From positions 310,001-374,000 of the forward strand of contig JAOVVO010000007.1 of assembly GCA_028564675.1 (NCBI GenBank): 64,000 nt of DNA, written 5' to 3'. Shown here piece after piece: positions 51,228 through 64,000 of this stretch. This DNA comes from Onchocerca lupi (taxonomy: Eukaryota > Nematoda > Chromadorea > Rhabditida > Onchocercidae). The notes under the pieces are model-generated. The model worked only from the letters and a program-made list of their open reading frames with translations. It did no database searches and was not told the DNA's origin. The first letter of the stretch is position 1. Every line of letters begins with the position of its first letter. Made by a program: the position numbers and the translations under genes.

Positions 51228-51436
51228 ATGACCTCCAGAGTGCAAGCAAATTTGCTCGAAGAAGCGACCACTTCATTTCGCAAAGTGCCATCTTCAGTTC
51301 AAATGTCAACTATGGCTGGTGTCTACGCACATAGTCAACAGAAACGATCAGTCAGCTCCGTATATTCTATCCGGCAAGGAACCGATAATACTACGCCTAA
51401 TACGTCACTTGCAGATCTCTTTCAAATGCGGAAATT
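51228..51436 (+). CDS. Isolated coding exon, probable 5' exon of an unknown gene
   Basis: A GC-richer stretch after an acceptor (AGCTTCAG, exon begins 51219) opens with ATG at 51228 and stays open to a GTTAGT donor at 51437 (phase 2). The protein begins MTSRVQANLLEEATTSFRKV and is rich in Ser, Thr and Gln, with QQKRSVSSVYSIRQG and SLADLFQMRKL. I do not recognise the family. There is no signal peptide or membrane segment; the composition resembles a disordered cytoplasmic N-terminus with possible phosphorylation sites. No in-phase continuation was found to the right within the window, so the next exon is either far away or missed. Confidence 0.5.
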
Positions 51437-54400
51437 GTTAGTTACATTTCTCATTCGAAAGATTCCATATGATTATTGTCATTCAAATGACGCATTGATA
51501 TTGTAATGAACACAAGTGAATCAAGTTCAAGTGTTATTTCAAGAATCGTACAAATTCCGCCTTTATCATCAGACTTAAACTGGCCAAGAGAATGACATTG
51601 ATTCAAGTCAAAAGATCCTATCAATGTGCTTCTAATATATTTTTCCTTTAAATTAATGTCTTTTGATTATCTTTTACTCTAATAGTGTATAATAAAAAGC
51701 GATTATAAAATGCAGCACAATGATCAAAATCATTTCAAACTCAGCAATGTCTTTGGCTAAGACATTGCTGAGTTTGAAATGATTTTGTTATTTTATTATC
51801 AAATAATATTCCTCGTGGCAGGGCTGTAGAACTTATTTATCTTTCTTATCAATTTGAATGTTCACTAAAACTCGAGTTAGATTGTCCACAATAAATTCTT
51901 CTAAATTTGCTTTGATAATAACGTTTTGAAAATCAGATTTAGGCAGATTAATATGTAAAGGAAAAGGAAAAAATTGGTGGGATGAAGTATAGTTACTTCG
52001 TATTTATAAAAAGTAACACTAAATTTTGGAATTTAGCAACTATTCTTAATGATGTGATCACACCATTTCACAACTTTTTTTCATCAGTTTTCTTAAAAAT
52101 AATTAAAAAAGTTTGTAGACACCCGGAACTAAAGCACTAGCTATTTCGTTAAATTACTGTCACTTTGCGAATAATTTCACTTTTTTCCTAAAAATTTTAT
52201 TGCAGTTGAACGCTTATACGTATAAATTGAAAAAAAATTCATGTGAAGAGTGTACTTTTATTCAAATATTTGTCTTGATTAGTCATATACTGTCTTATGA
52301 GGTATAAAATTAACTTATTCTATGGAAAAATAAAAGAAGAAAATGAAAAATGAAATAAAAAGGCGAAAAAAAAATTAAGAATATTATTTTATCAGTTTAA
52401 ATCAATCTTCCAAAATTTTCGCTCGAATCAGCTGTTGGAATATTTCTAGTGTCATCAGTTTCTGTCTCTGCCTTGATTATAATGAACAAAGTTGTTAAAT
52501 TCGACGAATCAATATGTCAAATACTAATTATTTGCTCTTTACCAGTGAAAAATTTTTTAATCGTTGAAAAGTCAACTTTCGAATGCTAAAAAAAATTCCA
52601 ATTCTAAGCCATGCTGAAAAGCAACGTTTAATCTTATCTTTGCTTTATCCATGTTGCAAAGCGAATCACTTTTGACGATCATTTAGCAAGGTACATAAAT
52701 TGGTATGGAAAATAAATTTTAAAAAGTTAAACAAAAATAAACAAGTTTTTTGGAATTCCTATTATTGATTCGAATTTTGAAATTTTTTAAATAGTTGCAA
52801 AATAATAAGGAAATAAATAGAATATATCGGTAACATATATGAAATGACAGAATAATATTGATAGAATGATTTGAAAATTTTCATATCACTTTTAAAAAAA
52901 TTTTGCTATAGATATATATAAACGCTAAATAAACATGTTAAAATTGTTTTCTTAACAGCTTTCTTTATCTTCTTCAATCACTATTTATTTATGATCATAT
53001 TAAAAAGCTTCATGTGCACTTGGTAAAAATTTTAATCTGGAAAATTCTTCCTCTCTCATCATTTTAGCAACTGTCAAAAGTTGATTTAATTGCATGATTT
53101 TGGAATTTCGAATCATTTTTAAAAATTTCAGATCCTTGAATTATTTTAATTGCATTGGAACCAAATTGTTTCTTGGATTTCAAAATGAAATTTGCGATCT
53201 ATTTTAGCTACCATCTAGTTTTCATTATTTAAAATGTATTTTCATGTAAGCTTGTGCATTTTTGATAACGAAATACAGTTTTTATCGAAAATTTGCACTT
53301 TTTTAGTATAGAAAAAAATATGATAAGAATGTTGCATGCAAATATCTTCTTGTTCAGTATTTTCCTCTATCAAAGCTTATCAGTTCTGAATACTTCTTTC
53401 GAAATAAGAGAAATGGAAGCACAAAAAAGCTGAAATCATTCAAAAGTTTTGAGAAATTTTTTCTACATTTTATTTGAAGAGTATGCACGTAAGCCTCTGA
53501 TCCTAAATTTCAGCCTTGAATCGAAATCATTTAAAACAGTAGTTTTTATTACTCATCTTTTGAAGTTCTCAGCTTTTGAATTTTTTCTAGCATTCTAATA
53601 TCTTTTCAAGCAATAAAATATCTTCTCCATTTTTTTGCATCGATTAAATCAAATCATACCTATTGCAGAGATCAAATTCATTAACGCATTATTCCAGTAT
53701 TAAATTTCAATTGAACTTGATGGTGATGAAAAAATTATGAATTAAGGAAGAGAACAATTAGAATTCTTTCGTCTATTTTCACATATCTCCTTCATCTTCA
53801 CTTATTTGATGCTATTCGTAATCATCCAATACTCTTTTGAAAGCATAAAATATTTCCAAAACATTCAAACCATCAAAAATTCTTTCAGAAGCGCATGAGA
53901 AACAGAATATTCGATGTGCAGATAAAGGAAGTCTAGCAGATTCAGATTCCACTCAGCTACTTCATTACTTAAATGCACTTTTTAAGTTCTTCATAATCAT
54001 CGATGAATAAATCAAAATGTCTATGAATTTCCAGGCATTCCTATTAGATCTTAACAATTACTGTAATATTGGAATATTGTATTTTTAGAATCTAATACAT
54101 TACCTATCAATTTCACTGAGAAGAATTGTGCTAGCAATTTCTTGATTCAATTTTAAATTTATCTCTTTTACTTCATAATTTCAATTTTCCTGTTCTCCAT
54201 TATATTACGTTTTGCACTTCTTATTTTGATGCGAACTGATTTTAAAGTGGATGACGTCTGATATTTCCGGAATATGAGGTCAAACATCAAGCGAATAATT
54301 TTGAATATCTTTGAATTGTGTATTTTGAAGATTCAGCAACTTTTCCAGTTATTAGTGAATAAATTTTTTATATTTTATCCAAATTTTGAAAAACCACGTT

Positions 54401-57400
54401 CAAATGATAGCAGTTGATAACAAGCGACAAATAGTATTGAAGTATGATGGAGCTGCGAAATGATTCCAGTCGATGCACATTCGGTCTTAGTTCGTGAAGT
54501 CGCAATAGCGTTGTTTGCTATTACGACTAAATTGTAAACGGAGATCACTGCTTATTACCTGTATGTGTTATCTGAAAAAAGTAATGAATATCAAAAACCT
54601 AAATTATAATGCTGAATTCGAAGCTAAGGAAAAGTCTTGCCGCATATGAATGGTATCTTTAAGAATCATTGTTAACTAACTTGGATTCCACCAAGAAGAT
54701 TTTTAGAATATTAAATTTGTTCTTGCATTATTTTTCATTGAATGATCGATAAAAATGAAACAATACATGACAAATTATTAACGTTATCATAACATTTTGA
54801 GATTGTATCTTAAGTTCTTGCAAACGCAAATGGATTTATTGTCGTTTTAGACTACGTGAATTATTCAAACCTTTATTCCAATAAATGCATATGAATTTTG
54901 AAGAACATTTGTTATAAATTTATGGATATGATTCAATCATGATAAATAAGTTTTCTTTATGTATGTTTGCTAAGCAGTTCAAGTTCTGATTCAACTTTAT
55001 TAATACTGAATTTAAGCATAAAATTTATCAGAAATTAATGCGAACACAATATTCTGAACGTAACTGACTGAGATATCATTTCAAAATTCAAGAAGAATGA
55101 TTCTTTTTCATTTCTTGGCATTATTTCATTATTTTATAATTGCATGTAATAATCTGTAATTAATCTTTCCATTGGATGAAATTGCTTAGTTTCTTTATCG
55201 TAGGAAGTCTAGCTTATATACATTTTTTAAACGATCTCATTTATAATAGCTGTTGTTGCAATTAAGGAATTCAAATTGTTACTATTTATCGATTCTTTCT
55301 GTCATCTTTATGTTTATTTTGGTAACAATTATAATCATGTAATTCTCTCCGCAATATGCACTATTTATTGATTAGATAGTATTAAATAATGGCATTCAAC
55401 TTTTGTAACATTTCAATATTAATTCTTTTGTGGTCCGATCAAGTGGTTTTATTTTAAATCACCTGGTTTTATTAATGTAACCTTCTCTTGTTTAAGAATT
55501 AAAGATACACATTTGTAAATTTCTGGTGTCACTTGAAGCGGGTAGTAAGCTACATGAAAGAGTTTGCCTTTTATAGAGCTTTCAAGTTTTGGTATTGACT
55601 TAGCTATGCGCATGCACAAGTTCTATGAAATTATTTACTGATTGAGTCAACTTGCAATATTTTACTTTCTGAGAAAAATTTTTTTGAGAAAAAATTGAGA
55701 AAACACTGTGCGGTGAAATGAAATATTCTATGGAGTAACTTCAAAGAACAGTTATCTTTTCTATGATTCAGCTGTGTTTAACAAACCTAGAAAAGATTTA
55801 CGTTGCTAATTTCGATTCTAATTATCTAATTATCAATGTCTTCCTTTGATTTTATAGTTCAATTGGATTTTCAAAGGTCAACGCTATTCACTATCTGCAT
55901 AACAACCCATTTTACACACTGCCTGTTTCAATCTGTATAGCTTAGATGAATCAACTCAGATTTTGGTATTTTCTTGCTTCACATTAGGTCATTATTGTTT
56001 CTAATGTTGGGAAATATTCGAAGGTTTGAAAGATGCTCATAATAATAAAAGATTCAATGGTGATATTCTGATGTTTAAAATTTTTTTGAAGTTTAATAAA
56101 GTCTCCATAAATAGAAAGAATGCATTTTGTGCTGATCTGAAAAGAAAGCAATAAGCCAAAGCGTTTTGCTTCATTATTATAGTCGTTTTTGAGAACCTTT
56201 CATCTTCATATTTTCTTCTTGAATACCTACGTTGCAGTTTACAAAATTTGAAATTTTTGAATTGAATATTTGTCAAACTTTTTAATTTATCAATTAATTT
56301 CTTTTCTGAGTGTGGAAAATTATTTGCCAATACAATCATCAGAGCTAAGCAATAGAACAAATAGACTTCATACAAAATCTCTATTCTCAATAAATTATCG
56401 ACCAATTATTAAAAACTCACCTTTATTTCTTTGATCAAAATCACTCGTTAAAATCTTTTTTTTTTTTCTGCTATTATGTTTTATCCATTTATCATTTCAT
56501 TAAGCTTCTTGTTTCTTTGGTTCTGAGAATGAAATTTTTACTCATTTTAAATACAGACTTTTAGTCATCGGATCCTTCTGTTTACCTTTAAGAATTCACT
56601 AAATAAAAATTTCATTATTATCGCTTTGTCCGGCTAAGTTGGGCAGGGAAATTACTTTTTGGATAGGAGAACATTGGTTATTTTTTTCATCGTTCATTTT
56701 TTTTTCTTTTTTTTTTTTTTTTTTTTTTGATTCTTCAATTCATTTCATGTTTTTATTAAAAATATATTCTTCCTCTCACAACTTTCAACTTTCTTGGAGT
56801 TTTTTTCACCTAAAACTTTTTGTATATTAAACTGAAAAATTTTTATTAGAAAGCAACTCGTCTTTTTCAATGGTAAGATATTTCAGATTAACAATGTTGA
56901 AATCTCATTCTTATTACATTGTTAAAGAGAAAGGTAATTTATGCCTTTGGAAATTTTCAATTTTGAATTCTGTCATATTAAATCTCTTGATCTTGATTGT
57001 TTTATGATTTGACTTCAAGATGAGTCTAAATAAACTTTGCCAATGCAAATATCCGTTATTTTTTCGTCCACGTTTTTATTCGATTTTATTTTTGCGTCAC
57101 TATTCCTTTGCATCATTTCGTTGTCTTGTGGTCGCTTAATTCTTTGGCATTGAAATTTTGCTAAGAAATAACCTGACGAGATAACATTCGCAAATTATTC
57201 CATAGGTTTTTTATTGATATTAGATGAAAAAATATGAAAAGTAAGCTAGCAAAAATTAAAAATTATTCTGTCAACAACGCTGACTCGCATGAGCTGATAA
57301 CAGAACAATTTATCCGTGCAGAGGAATGATTAATATAGAAATGATAATATTCGATAGTATCAGTAATCCGGAAGTTTCTAACAACAAATATTTTGGAAAA

Positions 57401-57469
57401 GCTCTGAAGAAATATGTATTAACAAAAGGATCAGGACACGCCCAAGTGCAAAAAAGTTTGTTGGCTTAC
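51437..57469. other. Non-coding AT-rich stretch
   Basis: About 6 kb without a supportable gene. Contents seen: the perfect hairpin at 51726-51786, an 11-bp hairpin at 54499-54527 set in a GC-richer patch (about 54400-54560), and poly-T runs near 56460 and 56698-56729. It could be intron of the gene starting at 51228, or plain spacer. Confidence 0.5.
51726..51786. repeat. Perfect hairpin, 28-bp arms, 5-nt loop
   Basis: Bases 51726-51753 are exactly complementary to 51759-51786, with loop TGGCT. It lies 290 bp after the exon ending at 51436, so it would be in the first intron of that gene if the gene is real. The perfect pairing is unlike most animal microRNA precursors, which carry mismatches, and better fits a recent palindrome or a foldback element. 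Confidence 0.95.
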
Positions 57470-59068
57470 GCTTGAGACCCAGTATTAAGGCTGCTTGAGA
57501 ATTGGTGCTACTGCCGTTATTATTGGCAGAGATAGGAAAGTCCTTCGATTTTCTTCGGTAACAGTATCGATCAGTTCGATCAGTTCTACACTTCAAAATT
57601 CGATTTCCTAATCAAATCTTCATGATATTTCTAAGAAACACCAATTATTTATTACTTTTTTATTATTCATTTACTTAATTACTACTAGTGATCGGTGCTA
57701 TAAGCGTTATGCTGTTGATTTCCTGAACTTTGACTCTAATTTACTCAGAGATACGGATTACATTATCTGAGAAGAAGTGGATATTCGATTTTATTGATTA
57801 AATGAAATTTGAATCAGTCCTGAATCTTCTATTTTCCATCCATAATTTCAACTTGATTTCTTTCTTCTTCATTACCCATGCCGTGATCAATTCTGGCACT
57901 GTAGAAAAGACTGAATAATGACGAAGTTTTGAAGTGGGATGAATAGCTCATTTCGAGATATTCATTATGCCAAAACAAGAGAAAGTGTTTAAATGCATAG
58001 CACGGAAAGCAATCACATCTGCTCACCAAATGTTGATATTATACTATCATTAGCAGCTTATCATTGATATCATTAACAATACTATTGCTTGTTATTGTGT
58101 AGCACATAATATTCTGTTAATGAAGATAATCAGAAGGACAGGAAAATTCTGAATCATACTTTTTCTCTTTATTCTTTTATCTTTATATGGACACACGAGA
58201 TGGTGCTAACTCAAATATGCTCTAAGTGATGTTTCCATCGTGTTCCAGAGAATGTTTCAAGTGTAAGTTTCATAATAATTCTCGAAAGTGAATTCCCAAT
58301 CCTCTGATTTGTAAATAGAGGATTCTGGAAACACATGATTTGGTTGCTACGTTCTATTTAATCTGTTCTTTGCATTATCAGTCGTTTTTGTCAATTGCTA
58401 CCTAGCGGCTGTCCAGCAAACCATCTTCGTTACACAATTTGCAGGATATTACTGAATTGAGGTACGAAAAATCAAATGTTTCTGAGAGTGGCAATATAAG
58501 AATTTGCGTAATAGGTCAAAAGGAGGAGAAAGCTGAACTTTTTTCTGTGTCTTCACCTTCGAGAAAGATCTTCCTAGAAATGCTATACATTTTGGAGTCA
58601 TTCAGATTTCTATTACTGTTCCGGTGTTAAAGCATCAGTTCAATGTAAACTATTAACTGGAAAAACTTTCGAAGTTATTAAATGAAGAAAACAAATGATA
58701 ATATCAAGTACTGCATTAGGAATACATAATTTACCTGACCTCTAATGTACGTTCCTTTCCTCTTGATGGAATACGGTAGGAATCTTTTCCACACAATCCA
58801 TTATCATCTACAACAAACATTGAGTCTATTTTATAATTCTCATCACCACTTTGTAAGTAGAATGAAAGAATTAATGGGAAGAATTGGCTAATCTTTCTTG
58901 TCCGGATAACTAAAGCAAAGGAAAGGAGATTAGTACATTTAAGTATTTTGTGCAAACCTTGATATTCAAGGTCAGCGAAGTTATGCAGTTTGACAGTGTT
59001 CGAGGTTTCATAAAATGTTTCACCAGCTGGAGCTTTTGTCTTGAGCCACGGAGGCTTAGGCTTAGCAT
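57470..59068 (-). CDS. Candidate exons of an unrecognised gene
   Basis: Several minus-strand segments look coding and are in compatible phase. 59068-58958 begins after ATTTTAG and reads DAKPKPPWLKTKAPAGETFY. 58909-58735 reads through SGDENYKIDSMFVVDDNGLC, ends with donor AG|GTAAAT, and joins in phase to 57898-57829 (SARIDHGMGNEEERNQVEIM then stop). A further exon-like piece, 57590-57470, has a GTAAGC donor (CRTDRTDRYCYRRKSKDFP) and would be an alternative 3' part. The 48-bp gap between the first two is also open in frame, so it may not be an intron. Codons in the first piece favour purine-first triplets. No family is recognised, and the N-terminus is not found. Confidence 0.35.
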
Positions 59069-62000
59069 CTAAAATGACTAAATCTACCTTCATATTTTTT
59101 TCCTTCTCAAGAAATTTTAGTAATAGTTTTGATTCCACTTTTATTTTTATTTATGTCTCAATATTTCACGCTTATTTCTTTTATTTTTTCTTTCTTAATT
59201 TTCAAAGAAACTCAAAAACTGAGTTAGAAATTTAGTAACTTTCCAAGATAAATATGACCGTTAGCTTTTAAAATAATTTCCTTCAAATTCCGCAGTAATT
59301 TTGGCGACTTTTTATAGGGTTTTGAGAAGTGAAGGTTTTTGAATTCTTCCAAAAATTTCCAGTTGCTTTTTGAATTTAATCTTTTGAATCATAAAAAACG
59401 ATTCTGTCATTTAGTTGGAAGTATAATGATGGCTGCAGTGGTAATGCACATTTCTTTCTTCCGTTTTTTATCAAAATATATATTCTCAGACATTATTTCC
59501 TCTGCTCATCAGAATCGTCAGTAACGTCATTCATCATTCATTATCACAAATGTCAATTTCCATCTCTCCGCTTGTTTTTCTGGCCATAACGGAAATATTT
59601 CATCAGATATATAAATGCAATACACTTCTTCGTTTGTTTTGAGAAAATTAGTTTCTATCATCAAAACTTTCAATCATTTAATTGAAAAATGGAATAATGA
59701 AATAATACATTTCATTCTATTAAATTCCAAAAGACTTGAAATTCCAGTTGCTTTAGAGTAAGTCAAGACGGGACCCCAAATTATATATATATATAATGCC
59801 TGGAGAAGAAGAAATACCCTTCGTGGTTGCAATCATTATTGCTCATAAATTAAGATTTGATGAAGTTAAGATGTTAATGACATTAAAATTTGACCATTGC
59901 TATAGAAATAATTTTGATAAGTCCCTGTATTTTTTCCTTTTATCACTTTTCAAACGTATTAAATGTATACTGAAATGTGTTTGACCAGAAAAAATTTCGG
60001 ATTAATTTTATTACAAAATTTCTGACAACTTTATTCGGACCTTCACAGAAATTACATTTATAATATACGAACACTTTATTTTAAAACCTAAAACTATAGA
60101 ATTCCCTTTGAGAGAAGCTGAGATTGCAGCAGCAACTATTTTTGTCGAAATTATTGCATTCCAAAATATTTGGTAGAAAATTAGTAATCATGATGTTATT
60201 CGTGGAGTTTTTAATAGTTCCACTCATTAGTTTGCATACTTGAATAAAAAATCGTCATTCGCTATCTTGTCCCAAAGAACGAGTTCTGAGATAAAATTAT
60301 TCCTGGTGAGAAAGTCTAGAGATAAATTATTTTTTATTGATAGCAAGATTTTCTTATTTTCAGACGAATTCTAAGTTTAGAAACTTTATATTTGCATATT
60401 AATAATTCTATCCAATTTAATTGCATATGTTTTGAAGATAAGTCGAACACCTTGTAAGATGTCTACTACGATTATGAGTAATATTTTCTAAATGTTTCTT
60501 CATTTCGCATATTGATCTAAATAGTCTAGATCTCTCATTCATAAACATAAGTAAAGCATTCAGTAGAAATAAAAAACATTATAAAAATGAGGACAAATAT
60601 ATATATATTAGTAAAAATCGTGCCATATGGGTATTACGTGTAATCTCATTCTGTGCAGTTAACAATCGTACTTTAGTTTTATTATTATTATAGTACAATC
60701 TAAATTACTCAAGTAATAAAGCATAGTATCAAAGTAAATTTGATGTAATGTCTTTCCATTCTGATCAACGCGAAATTCTTAGTGATCTATTTTCTGACTA
60801 AATTGTAGAAAAAAAAAAATGAAAATGGATAAATAAGCGCAATAAAGAGTATCTATAAAACTGAAATATCAAAGACGACTACAATACGGATTTCTAAATA
60901 AATTCACACTTGTAAGCTAGCTTCGGTAAAATTACGAAAAGAAGAATCAATATTTTCTCTTAAAGAAAGGAAAAAGTTTTAGATTCCCAGTTCGGAAATT
61001 TTTTTCGGTAAATATTTGTTTTCTTGACTGCGCTTGAAATATATGAGCTTCATTAAAGTTTGAAAAATGTTAAAATCTTTCTCATCTTCTGTCCCCTCCA
61101 TCATTCTTCAAATATCTCTATCTTTCTCTTTTTAAAGCAAACGAAAGGACAGATAAATATCTGACAGCATGTTGACATCTAATTAAATGAAGTCTATTGA
61201 AAGTTGTGTTTTTTGGAGAGAAAGATATATTTCTCTTGCTAAATATTTACTCAAGTGAAAGATTAGATTCTTCCTTGATGGACCTTCCTTGCATGAAGTG
61301 GTCGGAAGAACTTGTCATTCAAACAAAGCACGTGTAACTTTCAAGCCCGTAGTTTGGTTAAGTCAGGTCTCAACTTTCCTCTCTTTTTCTGTTGAGATGA
61401 CTGCTTCAGTTTGCATTCCAGTCATATCAGTGTTATCTTTTTCATTGAGATAACATTAGCTTCTCTAGGATAAACAAACACTTGGTCATATCACAATCCT
61501 TTTCGCATAAAAAGAATGAAAAAAAAACAGATTGACAAAGAAAATGAGTTAGTGCAAAGTATTATGTTTGGAGATATTTATTGCTGACACTTTGCTCCAA
61601 ATTATAATTTTTTGAATAAAAAAATATTTGAAAAAATCTTATAAAAGCATCACGAGAATGGCGATTTGCATACTCATAGATGTTAGTCAATTTCTTCTAT
61701 GTTTATGATCAGCGGGATTTTTATCTGGCATTTACAGAATGATGATAAAATTATTTCATGCAAAACTGCTAAAAAATTCAAGAAATAATCTGTCCAAATC
61801 TGAAAAAGAGAATTTACTTCAAATGGTCTATTGCTAGTGTCTTTCTCATAAGTTGATAGCTGTTACTGAATTAATTCTGGATGTCTCTTTAATGATAAGG
61901 ACATTTCAAAACTTTCTTAAAAGTTCCGAAACATCATGAAACGAGTTGCAAAATTTCAATATTTCCCGCTAAACTTTTCTGTATTTATTAGTTTTAAGCC

Positions 62001-64000
62001 TGAAAGAACAATTTAAATTGCGTTTTTGGAAATCAAATTAACTGCACTAAAATAAAATACGAATTTTAGGTAAATGGTGTGTCAAAATGAAATAAATTAC
62101 ACAATCAAAATTTAAACGAATACAATGCGCTGTTTTATTGAACTATCTATGTAATCCCAAAATTTAAATGAATTTTGAAAATGTTGAAAATGTTCAATTG
62201 CAATTTATTCATTGAAGTTTTTCATTAAATAATTGCAATTGAACATTTTCAAAACATTTTAAAAAACAAAATTTAATTTTGTGTAACGACCCATTAAATG
62301 ATGACGAAAATGGTTGTGTTTTCATAAATTTACCAATATTCCTTAAAAAATATATAATAAAGTAAAAATAATTTTATGTAATTTGATTTCATAGCGAATT
62401 AAGAGACTTGCTTTCTAATTAACGAATTATAGTAATTTCGCCATATTTCTGAAAGTTTTCAGAAATATTTTTACAAATCAAAATATTTGAATTAAGATAA
62501 AATGAACTAAGATTATATTTATATTAATTAAGTCAACAAAAAGCGTTTGAAACGCTATTCAAACAATCTCTCATATTTCATTTCGACATTTCTTCTCAAA
62601 ATGATTTTCATGGCATTTCATACAATTGATTATTGATCAAATTGTTCACTTTATATTTGATATGCAATTTATTGCACTCCATATGTTTACTGATAATAAT
62701 CGGTCTAAAGCTTTAGTGTAATGATGAATGGAAGTTAGAAAAATTAGCAAGCATAATCCTTCTCAAGGAATTTTAAAAATTGTTTATTTCAATTATAGTT
62801 TACAAGCAAAAGTGAATATAATGGAAATAACGCGAATCATAAAAATTTCACAACAATGTTAGTTTCAGGATCAATTACTTCTAATTCATTTTGAGCTTAA
62901 CAACACCATTGTTGATCTTCATTATCGAATATTTCGTTTCCAGAAGATTGTACATTTTCTAAGAAATATTGATCATTTAAGATTTGAGTTGTTTTTATAC
63001 AATCTTTAAGCATTTCTAACCGCTATAGACTACTTCAACTGCATTTTTCTGAATCTTTTCATCTTCGAAGAAAATTTTTCAAGTAACGTTTCGTTCACGT
63101 TCACGAAAAAATTAGCTTCTTTCATCTCTTGAAGTTGTTGGCTTAGTTCTTGTCCAAAAAGCATACAGGCAAGCCTCAGTCCTATATTTTATATTTTAGG
63201 CAGCTTTCAATTAATCCAAAGTTTGCTAATAATTTCAGAACAGTCATCGTATTTTTATGACTGCTTTATTCATTAATTAAACACACTAAGGAGCCCAATC
63301 CTCACGGAAGAAAATTTGTATTTGTATAAAACTGTGTACCATAATCTTTTCTTCTAAGTGGCTATGTGTATGTTTCATAATTGATAAATAATTTTATATA
63401 TTGATTGCTGAACAATTTGTGTGTTAAATCTTATTCTTCCTCAATGCAAAATATGGATTCCGTCAAAGATCGTAAATCAATTTTTGAAAATGATAGATTG
63501 CTAGTGCTTCAGTAATAATGTCACGAAAAATTTAGATGATGGACTTTCAAAACTTGCTGTCATAATATGTGAAAGAACTGTTGCATACTCTAGCGACGTT
63601 GTCACATTATGTTTGTCCATTTGTCAAATGTAATGGAACTTCATGCCTAATTAAACTTTTGGAATTTCACAAATTACATTTCCAGAAAATCCATCTTTTT
63701 AAAGTTGTCCGATTAGAAGATATATGAGCATAGAAGAAAAGCTTATTCTGCAGAATATTCATCTCGTGCTAAGAACTTTATCTCAATTATTTTCGACAGA
63801 TTTTCTATTTTGCCCAAAGTTCGTTGCAGCATTTAATTTTAATAAGCTTAAATGACTTAAATACAAGACTACCTTTAGTCTCTAGATAACGTGCAACATC
63901 CAACGAATGTACTTTCACAAGCCAGTAAAAAGATATGATTTTAAAAATTTACTATTTCGAAATGTTATTCAAAAATAAAATTTTATAAATTAGTGCAGCA
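59069..64000. other. Non-coding AT-rich right end
   Basis: No supportable coding exon. Seen: short AT dinucleotide runs (59781-59794, 60599-60608), a 20-bp inverted repeat (62186-62250) and scattered poly-A/T. The upstream exons of the minus-strand candidate gene may lie here undetected. Confidence 0.45.
62186..62250. repeat. Inverted repeat, perfect 20-bp arms
   Basis: Arms 62186-62205 and 62231-62250 are exact reverse complements with a 25-nt loop. GAAAATGTT-type sequence continues imperfectly outside both arms. It is in non-coding DNA and possibly a decayed foldback element. Confidence 0.85.

Noticed and set aside
51726..51786. microRNA precursor
   Set aside because: Perfect 28-bp pairing with a 5-nt loop is atypical, and no small-RNA evidence can be seen from sequence.
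58958..59068. Resemblance of KPKPPWLKTKAPAGETFY to the start of lipoyl synthase (possible Wolbachia transfer)
   Set aside because: The downstream radical-SAM cysteines and the CEEA..CPN block are absent, and the similarity is limited to about 15 residues.

Overview
This is AT-rich animal nuclear DNA, most probably from a parasitic nematode of the spirurid/filarial type. Coding exons are short, introns are mostly about 50-1800 bp with GT..TTTCAG-type ends, and several first exons follow a splice acceptor immediately before the ATG, as expected for trans-splicing. The closest protein matches I can recall are animal and nematode families. The species cannot be fixed from the sequence alone. I saw no bacterial operon, CRISPR array, rRNA gene or functional tRNA gene.  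Layout: (1) 123-2542, minus strand: an SNM1/Apollo-type metallo-beta-lactamase/beta-CASP nuclease gene, running towards the left edge. (2) 3763-9712, plus strand: a complete 16-exon gene for the catalytic alpha subunit of ER glucosidase II (GH31). It is divergent from gene 1 across a 1.2 kb spacer. (3) 10806-19383, minus strand: a carnitine palmitoyltransferase 1 (CPT1) gene in 17 exons, convergent with gene 2. Its catalytic-histidine exon has no normal 5' splice site before a stop. (4) 19384-25746: 6.4 kb between genes, with a decayed mariner transposase and a tRNA-derived SINE-like element. (5) 25780-44059, plus strand: a complete 42-exon muscle myosin heavy chain gene (about 1,966 aa), with a motor domain, neck and full coiled-coil rod. 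(6) 44060-64000: mostly non-coding AT-rich DNA with several near-perfect inverted repeats. It also holds one convincing isolated coding exon at 51228-51436 (plus) and a small set of compatible minus-strand exons at 57470-59068 from a gene I do not recognise.  The genes are unrelated housekeeping or muscle functions: telomere/DNA repair, glycoprotein folding in the ER, mitochondrial fatty-acid import and muscle contraction. Nothing suggests an operon or a shared pathway. The main points of interest are the broken-looking CPT1 exon, GC-AG introns required by the reading frame in the myosin gene, a 28-bp tandem duplication that copies a 5' splice site in the glucosidase gene, the mariner and SINE relics, and long hairpins in introns and spacers. 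Exon borders were assigned by eye from splice consensus, reading-frame continuity and family similarity.
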